The position numbers were made by a program, and so were the translations under genes. Source: Hyphomonadaceae bacterium BRH_c29 (GTDB taxonomy: Bacteria > Pseudomonadota > Alphaproteobacteria > Caulobacterales > Hyphomonadaceae). Taken from it: a stretch of DNA of 64,000 nt. Below the pieces are notes generated by a model that saw only the letters and a program-made list of their open reading frames with translations, made no database searches and was not told the origin of the DNA. The stretch covers positions 1 to 64,000 of the forward strand of contig LADW01000023.1 in assembly GCA_000961695.1 (NCBI GenBank), in the 5' to 3' direction. Positions within the stretch are counted from its first letter, which is position 1. Each line of letters starts with the position of its first letter. Below, piece after piece: positions 45,358-53,378 of this stretch.

Positions 45358-46113
45358 TCAATAGGTCGAGCGGCCGCCACTCGTGTCAAATACGCCAGCT
45401 GTTGTAAAACTTGCTTCCTCCGAACAGATCCACGCGATCATCGCCGCGTTTTCCTCGACAGTACCGAAGCGCCCCATCGGAATCTTGGAGAGCATGTAGG
45501 CAATATGCTCCTCACTCATCTGAGCAAAAATATCTGTCCGGACCGCTGTCGGTGTCAGACAGTTCACGGTCACGCCGGTTGTCGCCAACTCCTTGCCGAG
45601 TGACTTTGTCAAGGCGATTGCGCCTGCCTTCGATGCCGAGTACGCTGACGCTGTCGGATTGCCCTCTTTGCCTGCAACAGAAGCAACATTGACGATCCGT
45701 CCCCAGCCATTGCTGGTGAGAAGCGGCACCACAACCCGGCAGCAATAGTACAGGCCGACAAGATTGACCTGTACGATCCGGCTCCACTCACACGGATCAT
45801 AGTGTGTCAGCGGCGCATTTGATCCCGCTATCCCGGCATTGTTTACCAGAATATCAACCCCTCCAAGCATCGACAGGGTTTGCTCAGCGGCTGTCTCGAC
45901 AGAACCGAGATTCGCCTGATCCACGTGCACAAAGATCGCCCGGCCCAACCTGCTCAGCGCATCAGCTGCCGCCTCGCCAGCTTTTGTGTCTACGTCCCAG
46001 ATCGCCACCGCAGCGCCAGACTTCAGAAACAGTTCAGCCGTGGCCCGCCCGATCCCCCGGGCTCCTCCAGTCACGATTGCGTTTCTGCCGTTTAGGTCGA
46101 ACTGTGTTGCCAT
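45358..46113 (-). CDS. SDR oxidoreductase, candidate 2-keto-3-deoxy-L-rhamnonate 4-dehydrogenase
   Basis: The 251-residue protein has the NAD site AIVTGGARGIGRATAE, VNNAGIAGSN, and the catalytic Ser...YSASKAG motif. Length and motifs are classical SDR. In the pathway it would oxidise C4 of 2-keto-3-deoxy-L-rhamnonate with NAD+. Its start lies one base after the dehydratase stop, and the FAH gene follows nine bases after its own stop, so the three enzymes form one operon. Confidence 0.86.
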   Translation of the reverse strand: MATQFDLNGRNAIVTGGARGIGRATAELFLKSGAAVAIWDVDTKAGEAAADALSRLGRAIFVHVDQANLGSVETAAEQTLSMLGGVDILVNNAGIAGSNAPLTHYDPCEWSRIVQVNLVGLYYCCRVVVPLLTSNGWGRIVNVASVAGKEGNPTASAYSASKAGAIALTKSLGKELATTGVTVNCLTPTAVRTDIFAQMSEEHIAYMLSKIPMGRFGTVEENAAMIAWICSEEASFTTAGVFDTSGGRSTY

Positions 46114-46114
46114 A

Positions 46115-47320
46115 CTATGCCTCGTAAGGCCGAATAAGGTTGGCAGCGCGCCGGTCGAGTTCCAATCCAAATCCCGGCGCGTCGGAAACCCTCACTTTTC
46201 CATTCACCGGAATCGCCTCATCGACGAACAGGCCGCCAAATACCGGACTGACTTCATCAGACCCCGGACTGGAGTTCAGATACTCTACAAAAGGAGAGTG
46301 CGGCTGGGAAACCACGAAATGATAGCTGTAATTGCCAGACCCATGTGGAACCACCGGCACGTCATATGCCGCCGCCATCGCGGACACCCGCAGCAGTTCC
46401 GTCAACCCGCCAACCCACATGACATCCGGCTGAAGAATGTCCACGGCACGGTGTCGCAGCAACTCTCGAAAACCGTAGCGTGTGTATTCGTGCTCTCCTG
46501 TGGTCCAGCGCTCCAGGGGCGCCCTTTCCTTGAGAAGACGATGTCCATCGACATCGTCCGGATTGAGGCATTCTTCAAACCAATGGACGTCAACACCTTT
46601 CGACCGACATCTGGCCGCCAGCTCGACCGCATACGGAACATCCAGAGACATGTAACAGTCGACCATCAAGGGGAAGTCCTGCCCTGCCATTGACCTGTAC
46701 TCTGCAAGCGCCTCGACATTGCGGACCATACCTTCTGGCCCTGCTGCCGGACTGATCGGCAATGGCACCTTGGCGCCCCAGAAACCGAGTTCACGGGCCA
46801 CATCGGGTCGAATGCCCGTCATATAAGCCGGGATTTCGTCACGCACCCTTCCCCCGATAAGGTTGAACACTGGCTCGCCGCGCAATTTTCCGACTACATC
46901 CCAAAGGGCAAGATCCACGACACTGATCGCAGCAGGCGCCAGCCCCTTGCGACCGTAGGGCAGCGAAGCCCGGTACATTTGGTCCCAGAGCCTGTTGATA
47001 TCCCGGCAATCGGATCCAACAAGAAAGCGCTTGAAATGCTTCTCGATCAAAAAGCAGGCCGGCTCACCGCCGAGCCCCGTCGCTATACCAACTGTCCTGT
47101 CTTCCAATTCGATCTCGACAAGAATTGACCCGAGAACAGCGATACCCCAGCTTGTGCGGGATCTTCGATAGTCTGCATACAGAGACATCGGAGTGGATAT
47201 GGCGCCATCAACCAACCAGTGCCCATCTGCCCTGTCATGATAATCCCCGCCGACTCCCTTAGAGTCGATGACATAGGCGCGAACATCCGAAATACGTGGA
47301 TCGACTTTCCTGCTGCTCAT
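46115..47320 (-). CDS. rhmD: L-rhamnonate dehydratase, enolase superfamily
   Basis: The 401-residue length equals that of E. coli RhmD, and the N-terminus carries the same pattern: GGDYHDRADGHW, DGAISTPMSLYADYRRSR, SWGIAVLG. Metal ligands are seen in MVDCYMS, WFEECLNP and TTGEHEYT, and the catalytic His in VVPHGSGNYSYH. It removes water from L-rhamnonate to give 2-keto-3-deoxy-L-rhamnonate. It leads the operon dehydratase, SDR, FAH and lies 30 bases after the GntR gene stop, so probably all four share the operator at 48107. Confidence 0.9.
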   Translation of the reverse strand: MSSRKVDPRISDVRAYVIDSKGVGGDYHDRADGHWLVDGAISTPMSLYADYRRSRTSWGIAVLGSILVEIELEDRTVGIATGLGGEPACFLIEKHFKRFLVGSDCRDINRLWDQMYRASLPYGRKGLAPAAISVVDLALWDVVGKLRGEPVFNLIGGRVRDEIPAYMTGIRPDVARELGFWGAKVPLPISPAAGPEGMVRNVEALAEYRSMAGQDFPLMVDCYMSLDVPYAVELAARCRSKGVDVHWFEECLNPDDVDGHRLLKERAPLERWTTGEHEYTRYGFRELLRHRAVDILQPDVMWVGGLTELLRVSAMAAAYDVPVVPHGSGNYSYHFVVSQPHSPFVEYLNSSPGSDEVSPVFGGLFVDEAIPVNGKVRVSDAPGFGLELDRRAANLIRPYEA

Positions 47321-47350
47321 CAGATATTCAGCCCGGTTCCTGCCTATGGG

Positions 47351-48085
47351 TCACTTGTTACGTTTGCGGTAGGCTTCGCGAACATTGATAAGGTGCTTCA
47401 TCATCGCGCTGCGCGCCTGCTCCGGGCTGCGTGCTGCCATGGCGTCAAGAATAGCCTTATGGTCCCGGGCACTGCGTTTGAGTACCCCTGGTACATATCC
47501 GGTGAGTTGCCGGCTCGCCCGACCGAGATATTCGATGCTTGTCACCATTCTCGCCAGGATCGGATTGTCGGCGACTTCGGTTATGACATTGTGGAAGGCC
47601 ACATCGGCTTCGATGAATTTCTCGATATCCTCGCGGCGTTCTGGCGGTGACACGACCGTCTCGCGCAGGCGTGCCAATTGATTGTCGGTGATCCTTGAAG
47701 CGGCGAGCGCGGCCACTTCTGATTCGAGGATCATCCGTGCTTCAAACAGGCTTTCGACATTCGCCGGTTCGAGCGTGACAAAAAGGTGAAGCGGAATGAG
47801 CATTACATCCGCATCCAGACTTGACACGTAGACGCCGCTCCCCTGCCTCATGCGCAGGAGGCCGAGAATTTCCAGTGCCCGCAATGCCTCTCTCAGCGAG
47901 GAGCGGCTAACCCCCATGTCCAGCGCCATTTGCCGCTCCGTGGGAAGTTTGTCACCGGCGTTCCAGACTCCGGAGCGTATATTGTCCATAATCTGGTTGG
48001 CCAGCACGGCGGGACCGCCCGCCCTGTCAGCAAACATCATAGGAGGATCCGCAGGCGCTGCGGAAACTTTACTGGAAGTTGTCAT
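47351..48085 (-). CDS. GntR-family (FadR/FCD) transcription regulator
   Basis: The 244-residue protein has a winged helix (KLPTERQMALDMGVSRSSL, then LGLLRMRQGSGVYV) and a C-terminal FCD domain with the acid/His metal-ligand pattern (FIEADVAFHNVI). It most likely senses a pathway acid such as L-rhamnonate or 2-keto-3-deoxy-L-rhamnonate and binds the TTGGYCNNACCAA sites. One such site lies 21 bases upstream of its own ATG at 48085, which argues for autoregulation and against the longer frame that would place the operator inside the gene. Confidence 0.88.
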   Translation of the reverse strand: MTTSSKVSAAPADPPMMFADRAGGPAVLANQIMDNIRSGVWNAGDKLPTERQMALDMGVSRSSLREALRALEILGLLRMRQGSGVYVSSLDADVMLIPLHLFVTLEPANVESLFEARMILESEVAALAASRITDNQLARLRETVVSPPERREDIEKFIEADVAFHNVITEVADNPILARMVTSIEYLGRASRQLTGYVPGVLKRSARDHKAILDAMAARSPEQARSAMMKHLINVREAYRKRNK

Positions 48086-48106
48086 ACTGGAATTCCTGCT
48101 CTTCTT

Positions 48107-48121
48107 ATTGGTAGGACCAAT
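48107..48121. promoter_or_regulatory. GntR operator 4 (autoregulatory)
   Basis: ATTGGTAGGACCAAT, perfect arms, directly upstream of the ribosome site of the GntR gene. It would control the regulator and the dehydratase-SDR-FAH operon behind it. Confidence 0.82.
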
Positions 48122-48281
48122 AGGCGAGCGCGTCAATTGTTTTTCATCAGCAGCCTTCCTGGCCATTCGTCTCTCCACAGCTTAATCTCCACGAACGATA
48201 ATTATAGCGAGGAGCCGGCCCCCTGTCTCATACTCAGGTAAGCGGCGCGCCGACATTGAGACCGCATCCAGTCGGCGCTTG

Positions 48282-48296
48282 ACTGGTCCGACCAAT
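48282..48296. promoter_or_regulatory. GntR operator 5
   Basis: ACTGGTCCGACCAAT, 103 bases upstream of the L-lactate dehydrogenase start at 48400, on the divergent side of the GntR gene. Confidence 0.75.
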
Positions 48297-48399
48297 TAGC
48301 CTTATCCGGAATTTGCCCGGAACTCAATTGTGTTCGCGGACTGACTGGAACAGTCGCACACGCCGAATGTTGAAACACAAGATCGAACGCATCTGTAAC

Positions 48400-49569
48400 A
48401 TGCCCACACTGGACCTCGTACCCGCAACCTCCGACGACTTCCGGCGCCTCGCGGAACGAAGGCTGCCCCGGCCCCTATTCGACTATATCGATGGCGGCGC
48501 CATCGATGAAGAGACACTTCGCGCAAATTCAGGCGCATTTCGATCCGTCCTGCTCAATCAGCGGGTCATGCGTGATGTAAGCATGACCGACACCAGAACC
48601 GAACTGTTCGGGCAGGCAGTTGCGATGCCCCTCGCCCTGTCGCCTGTCGGTATGGCAGGAATGATGGCGCGGCGGGCGGAAGTCCAGGCGGCCAGGGCCG
48701 CAGAAGCCGCAAATGTGCCGTTCTGCCTCTCCACGGTTTCAATCTGTCCGCTGGAAGAAGTTGCTTCGCAGACCACACAGCCATTCTGGTTCCAGCTCTA
48801 CATGCTGAAGGACAGGGGCCACGTTTCGGAACTATTGCAGCGCGCAAGGAATGTTGGATGCCGGACTCTGGTCTTCACTGTTGATCTCCCCATAGTCGGC
48901 ACCCGGTACCGCGATGTTCGGAACGGGATGGCCGGCGGCCTCGGACTCGCCGGCCGATTGAGAGCCGGACTGGTTGAATATGCTTCACATCCGGCCTGGG
49001 CAGTGGATGTTGGGCTGCGCGGGCGTCCTCTTGTATTCGGCAATATTGCCGAATACGTGCCAAATGCGAGAACACCAGCCGCGTTCAAATCCTGGCTTGA
49101 TGCCCAACTCGATCCAAGCGTGACCTGGAAAGATATTGAATGGATTCGGTCGATCTGGCCGGGCGATCTCGTGATCAAAGGCATCCTGAATGTCGCAGAC
49201 GCGATCAGCGCAACAGATGTCGGCGCAGATGCCATTATCGTATCCAATCATGGGGGCCGGCAACTTGACAGCGTTTCGCCGACTTTACGAGTTTTACCGC
49301 GTATCGCTGAAGCTATCAGAGGACGGGCTACGGTACTCATCGACAGCGGCGTGCGCAACGGTCAGGATGTTCTGAAGGCCATTGCGCTTGGAGCCTCTGC
49401 CGCAATGATCGGCCGCCCATGGATATGGGCCGTGGCGGGCGGCGGCGAACGCGGCCTCCGCAACCTTCTATCAAACTTCAAGCAGGATTTGGTTACAACC
49501 ATGTCCCTTTCCGGCGTTCAGACAGTCCCGGAGATATCCGCTTCTGCACTCGCAGCGCCCCAGCCATGA
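48400..49569 (+). CDS. lldD: L-lactate dehydrogenase (FMN, LldD family)
   Basis: The 389-residue protein aligns along its length with E. coli LldD by pattern: FDYIDGGAIDEETLRANSG, PVGMAGMMARRAEVQAARA, VPFCLSTVSICPLEEVA, VIKGILNVADA, and VSNHGGRQLD with the catalytic His. It oxidises L-lactate to pyruvate with FMN and passes electrons to quinone at the membrane. It completes rhamnose use, because the FAH step makes L-lactate. The start at 48400 fits the family; ATG 48367 is possible. Operator 5 lies upstream. Confidence 0.92.
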   Translation: MPTLDLVPATSDDFRRLAERRLPRPLFDYIDGGAIDEETLRANSGAFRSVLLNQRVMRDVSMTDTRTELFGQAVAMPLALSPVGMAGMMARRAEVQAARAAEAANVPFCLSTVSICPLEEVASQTTQPFWFQLYMLKDRGHVSELLQRARNVGCRTLVFTVDLPIVGTRYRDVRNGMAGGLGLAGRLRAGLVEYASHPAWAVDVGLRGRPLVFGNIAEYVPNARTPAAFKSWLDAQLDPSVTWKDIEWIRSIWPGDLVIKGILNVADAISATDVGADAIIVSNHGGRQLDSVSPTLRVLPRIAEAIRGRATVLIDSGVRNGQDVLKAIALGASAAMIGRPWIWAVAGGGERGLRNLLSNFKQDLVTTMSLSGVQTVPEISASALAAPQP

Positions 49570-49725
49570 AGCTGCATCGTCTCCGATCCGGTCTTGCCGC
49601 CAATCAGGCTTCGTTCGCCGTCGCAATCAGGAAGCCCGGGACAATCTGACCGGGGCCTGCCGGTCCACACGACAGGCATGCGCGCACCCACCAGCCGAGA
49701 CGACAAGCGCTCTCGCCGGATGGGA

Positions 49726-50313
49726 TCAGTCACCTGACAGGACTTCCCAGACCGACTCGACTTCGACGGCAATTCCGAATGGAAGCGTATTGACACCGAT
49801 CGCTGCTCTCGCGGCCTTTCCGGCCTCGCCGAACACCTCGACAAAAAGATCGCTTGCTCCGTTGAGAACGGCTGGTTGATCAGTAAAATCGTCTGCGGAG
49901 TTCACATAGCCTGTAATACTCAGGCATTGGACGACCCGGTCCAGAGATCCTCCGCATGCTGACCTGAGTTGGGCGAGAACATTCAGCGCCGCACCTCGGG
50001 CCGCAGCGTAGCCGCCCTCGATGCCGAGCCCGTGGCCGAGTTTTCCAAACGCATCCTGACCGACTGTGTCGGCAGGTCCCTGTCCGGCAATGTAGACAAC
50101 CGCTCCGGCCCGCCTCCAACCGACATAAGTCGCAACCGGGGCCGGCGCAGCCGGCAGCTCAATGCCGAGCGCCACGAGCCTTGCTTCAAATGCCCCTCCT
50201 TCACGCCGCTCAGGCCCTGTCGCAAGAGCTGGCCGGCTGGCTTGTAACACGCTGGTCGCCGCAATGCCGATAACGGCGCCGGCACCCCCCACCAATACGT
50301 CTCTGCGCTTCAT
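49726..50313 (-). CDS. Exported RidA/YjgF-family protein (Tat signal)
   Basis: The 195-residue protein begins MKRRDVLVGGAGAVIGIAAT, a twin-arginine signal, and continues as a Rid domain (VVYIAGQGPAD, then ARAAIGVNTLPFGIAVEVES with the conserved Arg). Rid proteins are usually cytoplasmic enamine/imine deaminases, so export is unusual. It lies behind a second exported Rid gene and a TonB receptor in one minus-strand operon. Its substrate is unknown; a role on a reactive carbonyl or imine in the periplasm is speculation. Confidence 0.82.
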   Translation of the reverse strand: MKRRDVLVGGAGAVIGIAATSVLQASRPALATGPERREGGAFEARLVALGIELPAAPAPVATYVGWRRAGAVVYIAGQGPADTVGQDAFGKLGHGLGIEGGYAAARGAALNVLAQLRSACGGSLDRVVQCLSITGYVNSADDFTDQPAVLNGASDLFVEVFGEAGKAARAAIGVNTLPFGIAVEVESVWEVLSGD

Positions 50314-50346
50314 GGCTTCGGCCCCTTCCTGCTCGTGGATGCACGC

Positions 50347-50811
50347 TCACTGTCTGCGATACGCGATGGCATCAACCTCGATCAGAATATCGTCGCGGCC
50401 CCAATCGGCACCTGGCACTGTTGTTCGTGCTGGCGGTCTGTCAGGGAAATTCTCTGCAAAGATCCGATCTGTGATCGCCATATCGCCAGATGACTTGAGG
50501 TAGACGGTCACCTTGACCACATCGGACAAAGCAAGGCCTGATGCCTCAAGCGCCGAAGCCAGGTTGTCATAGGCTGTTCGCGCCTGGACATCGATTTCGC
50601 CAGCCGCCAGCCCCTCCCCTTTCCGGTGCGCTATCATTCCGGCAACAAATACAAAATCGCCCGCCTGCACCGCATGTGAATAGGTGCCGAGCCGCTCGAT
50701 CTCATCTGAGAGGATATGCTTCGGAGCCGCCCCATCTGTCGCGCAAGCTGCAGGCAGAAGGAGGGACAGGCTGATGAAGTACCGGAAAACCAGACTTTCT
50801 TCGGCTTTCAT
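50347..50811 (-). CDS. RidA/YjgF-family lipoprotein
   Basis: The 154-residue protein has a hydrophobic signal with lipobox PAACATD, then a Rid domain: VQAGDFVFVAGMIAHRKGEG, VVKVTVYLKSSGDMA, and PPARTTVPGADW with the conserved Arg. It starts 22 bases after the TonB receptor stop and ends 33 bases before the Tat-type Rid gene, so the three are one operon. Two different export routes for two Rid paralogs side by side is striking. Confidence 0.83.
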   Translation of the reverse strand: MKAEESLVFRYFISLSLLLPAACATDGAAPKHILSDEIERLGTYSHAVQAGDFVFVAGMIAHRKGEGLAAGEIDVQARTAYDNLASALEASGLALSDVVKVTVYLKSSGDMAITDRIFAENFPDRPPARTTVPGADWGRDDILIEVDAIAYRRQ

Positions 50812-50833
50812 CAGCCTGTAACTCCATGCCCGA

Positions 50834-53128
50834 TCAGAAGGACTTGCGCAGCGTAACACCCCAGGCTCGCGGATCCCTGGCGGTGACGAGGCCGTTGAAT
50901 GCCTCGAAGCCGACAACGGGCGCGGGTGTCGCCAGACCATTAGCGGTATCGAAGCGACTTGCCTGATTAGGAAGGAACACACCGGTCACAGCAGTATCCT
51001 CCTCAAACAGATTTCTCACCCAGAAAGAAACCGAGAGGTCATCATTCGACAAGCCTGTCCGCAGATTGACCAGAGTCGTATCGCCGACATAGGCATCGGC
51101 GGTCTGCACGGTGCTTTGATCTGAAAAATAGGCCAGATCGCCGCGCGCCATCCACTCCCAGTCGCCAAATGCCGGCTTCTGGTACTGAAGGGACAGATTG
51201 AACTGGTGTTCCGAAACCCATTGCAGAGGCTTGCCGTCCAGCACCGGATCGAGCCCCAGCCCCGCAAGCGCGCCAAATGTATACTTGTCATAGGCGCTGT
51301 CGGTATAGGCATAGCCAGCTGTCAGATCGAGTCCCCTCGCCAAACGCGCACGCGTTTCAAGTTCCACACCGGTGATCGACGTTTCGCCAGCATTGGCATT
51401 CAGGGTCGCAAAGGTCGCACCAAGCGCCCGGACGATCTGGTCGGTCCATTGGATATGGTACACGGCGCCATTGAGGGTCATCCGGCCATCGGCCAGGGTA
51501 GACTTGAAACCTCCTTCATAGGTCCAACTCTCCTCGGGGTCGTATACCCTCTCTGATGGCAGGATCCCGCTACCCGTCACATCGATATTGAAGCCGCCCG
51601 TCTTGGTGGCCTTGGCCGCACTTAGATAGACCATAAGGTCATCATTGTACTGATAGTCTAGTATGAACTTGGGTACGAAGTTCTCAAATTCAGCGCTATC
51701 GGCGAACACGCCGATTGCAGGTGAAAGGGGGCTCTGCTGTGTAGCGACGATGTCTTTGGTTTCATTGGTCCATCGCCCTTCGAAAGTGCCGGTGAGCCGG
51801 TCCGTCAAGTCGTAGCTAAGTGAGCCGAAGAGAGCGTAGCTGGTCGTGGTCTCATCATTTGTGGTGATCGCGCCCGCTGGAAGCAACCCCGCCAAGGGCG
51901 TCACAGACAGAGCCTGAGCAAGCGCAAATGCCCCATCAACAAACGTATCGGTTATGCGACCATCCGAGCTCAGATCATAGTAGTATGCACCGACCATCCA
52001 GCGTAGCGAACCATCCGGAGACGACGCCAGGCGAAGCTCCTGGCTGAATTCGGCGAGGTCTGCTGTTGCCCGGGAGTAGCGGATCGAGCGCGCTTCATAG
52101 TCATTGTCGACATTCTGCTCTGTTTCCAGCTCCACATAACCTGTGATCGATGTGAGCGTCAGGCCACTGTCGAACTCCTTGTCGACGGCCAGTGAGACAG
52201 ATGTGTTCTGCCGATCAAAGCCGCCCGGCGACACGCCATACCCGCTGCCAGGAGCAAGCATCTCTCCGGCATAAAGCTGGAACGCCGGCGGAAGCGGCGC
52301 AGGTGTCGGATTGCCCGGTGCGGCATTGTTCTCGAGAAAGCGCAGCGGACTGTCGCCATTCGCGGTATTTTCGTAGGCAATCCGGAGAACTGCACCAAGC
52401 GAAGCCGACGGGGTCGCCTCAAACGAGGCCGAGAGAACATTTGTTTCGCGTGAATCGAGGTCGCCGCCCGTGAGTTCATTGTCGAAGTACCCGTCACGTC
52501 TATAATGCGATGCACCTCCGCGGAAGTAGAGCTGGTCCTCAACCATCGGAACGCTGATGTTTCCGCGCACTTCCCGAAGACCGTAATCCCCCAGCGTTGT
52601 TTCAACGCCGCCTTCGAGATTCCTGGAAGGCTTGCGAGTGATATAGTTGATGGCGCCTGCGAATGTGTTTCTTCCGTACAGGGCACTTTGTGGCCCCTTC
52701 ACAACCTCGACACGCTCGATGTTGCCCGCAAGCAGGGCATCCATAGCGGCGCGCGATGACTGGTAGACCCCGTCTACGAAAAATCCCACATTGGACTCGC
52801 CGATGGATGTAGATTGACCCCGGACCACCGGAATACTACCCGCGCCCCCGAACAGAGGAGCGAAAGTCAGACCCGGGGTGAGTAGCGCGATATCTTCGAT
52901 GTTGGCGAGACCTGCGTCCTGAATCTCGGCCGCACCAAATGCTGTCACCGCCAGCGGAGCGGACTGGAGGTCCTCCTCGACCTTGCGAGAAGTCACAACG
53001 ATCTTCGCCACACGCAGTTCCTGCGTGTCGGAAGCGGCGTCAGGCTCCTGCGCAATCGCCGGCAGCGGCGCAAGCACAAGCGCCAAAGCGGCACTTGTCA
53101 GATAGCTCTTCCGATTGATGTATCTCAC
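50834..53128 (-). CDS. TonB-dependent receptor (764 residues)
   Basis: GTG start behind GGAGGAAGAA. The signal peptide (SAALALVLAPLPAIAQEP) is followed by a short linker and a plug (VVTSRKVEEDLQSAPLAVTA, GFFVDGVYQSSRA, VEVVKGPQSALYGRNTFAGA) and a barrel ending AWGVTLRKSF. It is probably the uptake port for a rhamnose-containing glycan, since operator 6 lies 66 bases upstream. Its leader and first 27 codons are near-duplicates of those of the receptor at 53379-56330. Confidence 0.9.
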   Translation of the reverse strand: MRYINRKSYLTSAALALVLAPLPAIAQEPDAASDTQELRVAKIVVTSRKVEEDLQSAPLAVTAFGAAEIQDAGLANIEDIALLTPGLTFAPLFGGAGSIPVVRGQSTSIGESNVGFFVDGVYQSSRAAMDALLAGNIERVEVVKGPQSALYGRNTFAGAINYITRKPSRNLEGGVETTLGDYGLREVRGNISVPMVEDQLYFRGGASHYRRDGYFDNELTGGDLDSRETNVLSASFEATPSASLGAVLRIAYENTANGDSPLRFLENNAAPGNPTPAPLPPAFQLYAGEMLAPGSGYGVSPGGFDRQNTSVSLAVDKEFDSGLTLTSITGYVELETEQNVDNDYEARSIRYSRATADLAEFSQELRLASSPDGSLRWMVGAYYYDLSSDGRITDTFVDGAFALAQALSVTPLAGLLPAGAITTNDETTTSYALFGSLSYDLTDRLTGTFEGRWTNETKDIVATQQSPLSPAIGVFADSAEFENFVPKFILDYQYNDDLMVYLSAAKATKTGGFNIDVTGSGILPSERVYDPEESWTYEGGFKSTLADGRMTLNGAVYHIQWTDQIVRALGATFATLNANAGETSITGVELETRARLARGLDLTAGYAYTDSAYDKYTFGALAGLGLDPVLDGKPLQWVSEHQFNLSLQYQKPAFGDWEWMARGDLAYFSDQSTVQTADAYVGDTTLVNLRTGLSNDDLSVSFWVRNLFEEDTAVTGVFLPNQASRFDTANGLATPAPVVGFEAFNGLVTARDPRAWGVTLRKSF

Positions 53129-53193
53129 TGCTTCTTCCTCCCGGTAACATGTTCGACATCACAAACCATCGTCAAAAAACCGCATCTGTCAAC

Positions 53194-53208
53194 TTTGGCC
53201 CGACCAAT
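53194..53208. promoter_or_regulatory. GntR operator 6
   Basis: TTTGGCCCGACCAAT upstream of the 764-residue TonB receptor. This variant (GGCC in the left arm) is shared by operators 7 and 8, all inside the duplicated leader. Confidence 0.72.
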
Positions 53209-53324
53209 TTATTAACATCTGAAACTAACTGTGGCATTTAGGCATTGCCAGGTCCGTCTTTACCCAGAACAGTCGGGCACGCCGCAACCGTGTGATATCG
53301 AGAGCAAGATGCTGTTGCGATTCC

Positions 53325-53353
53325 GGGCGCGCCAAGCCTTGCTTGACGCGCCC
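53325..53353 (-). terminator. Hairpin after the 983-residue TonB receptor
   Basis: GGGCGCG and CGCGCCC pair around an inner CAAG/CTTG pair, 25 bases past the receptor stop on the minus strand. No T-run follows, so strength is uncertain. Confidence 0.5.
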
Positions 53354-53378
53354 GCCGGATCAAACCCACGATTGCCGC

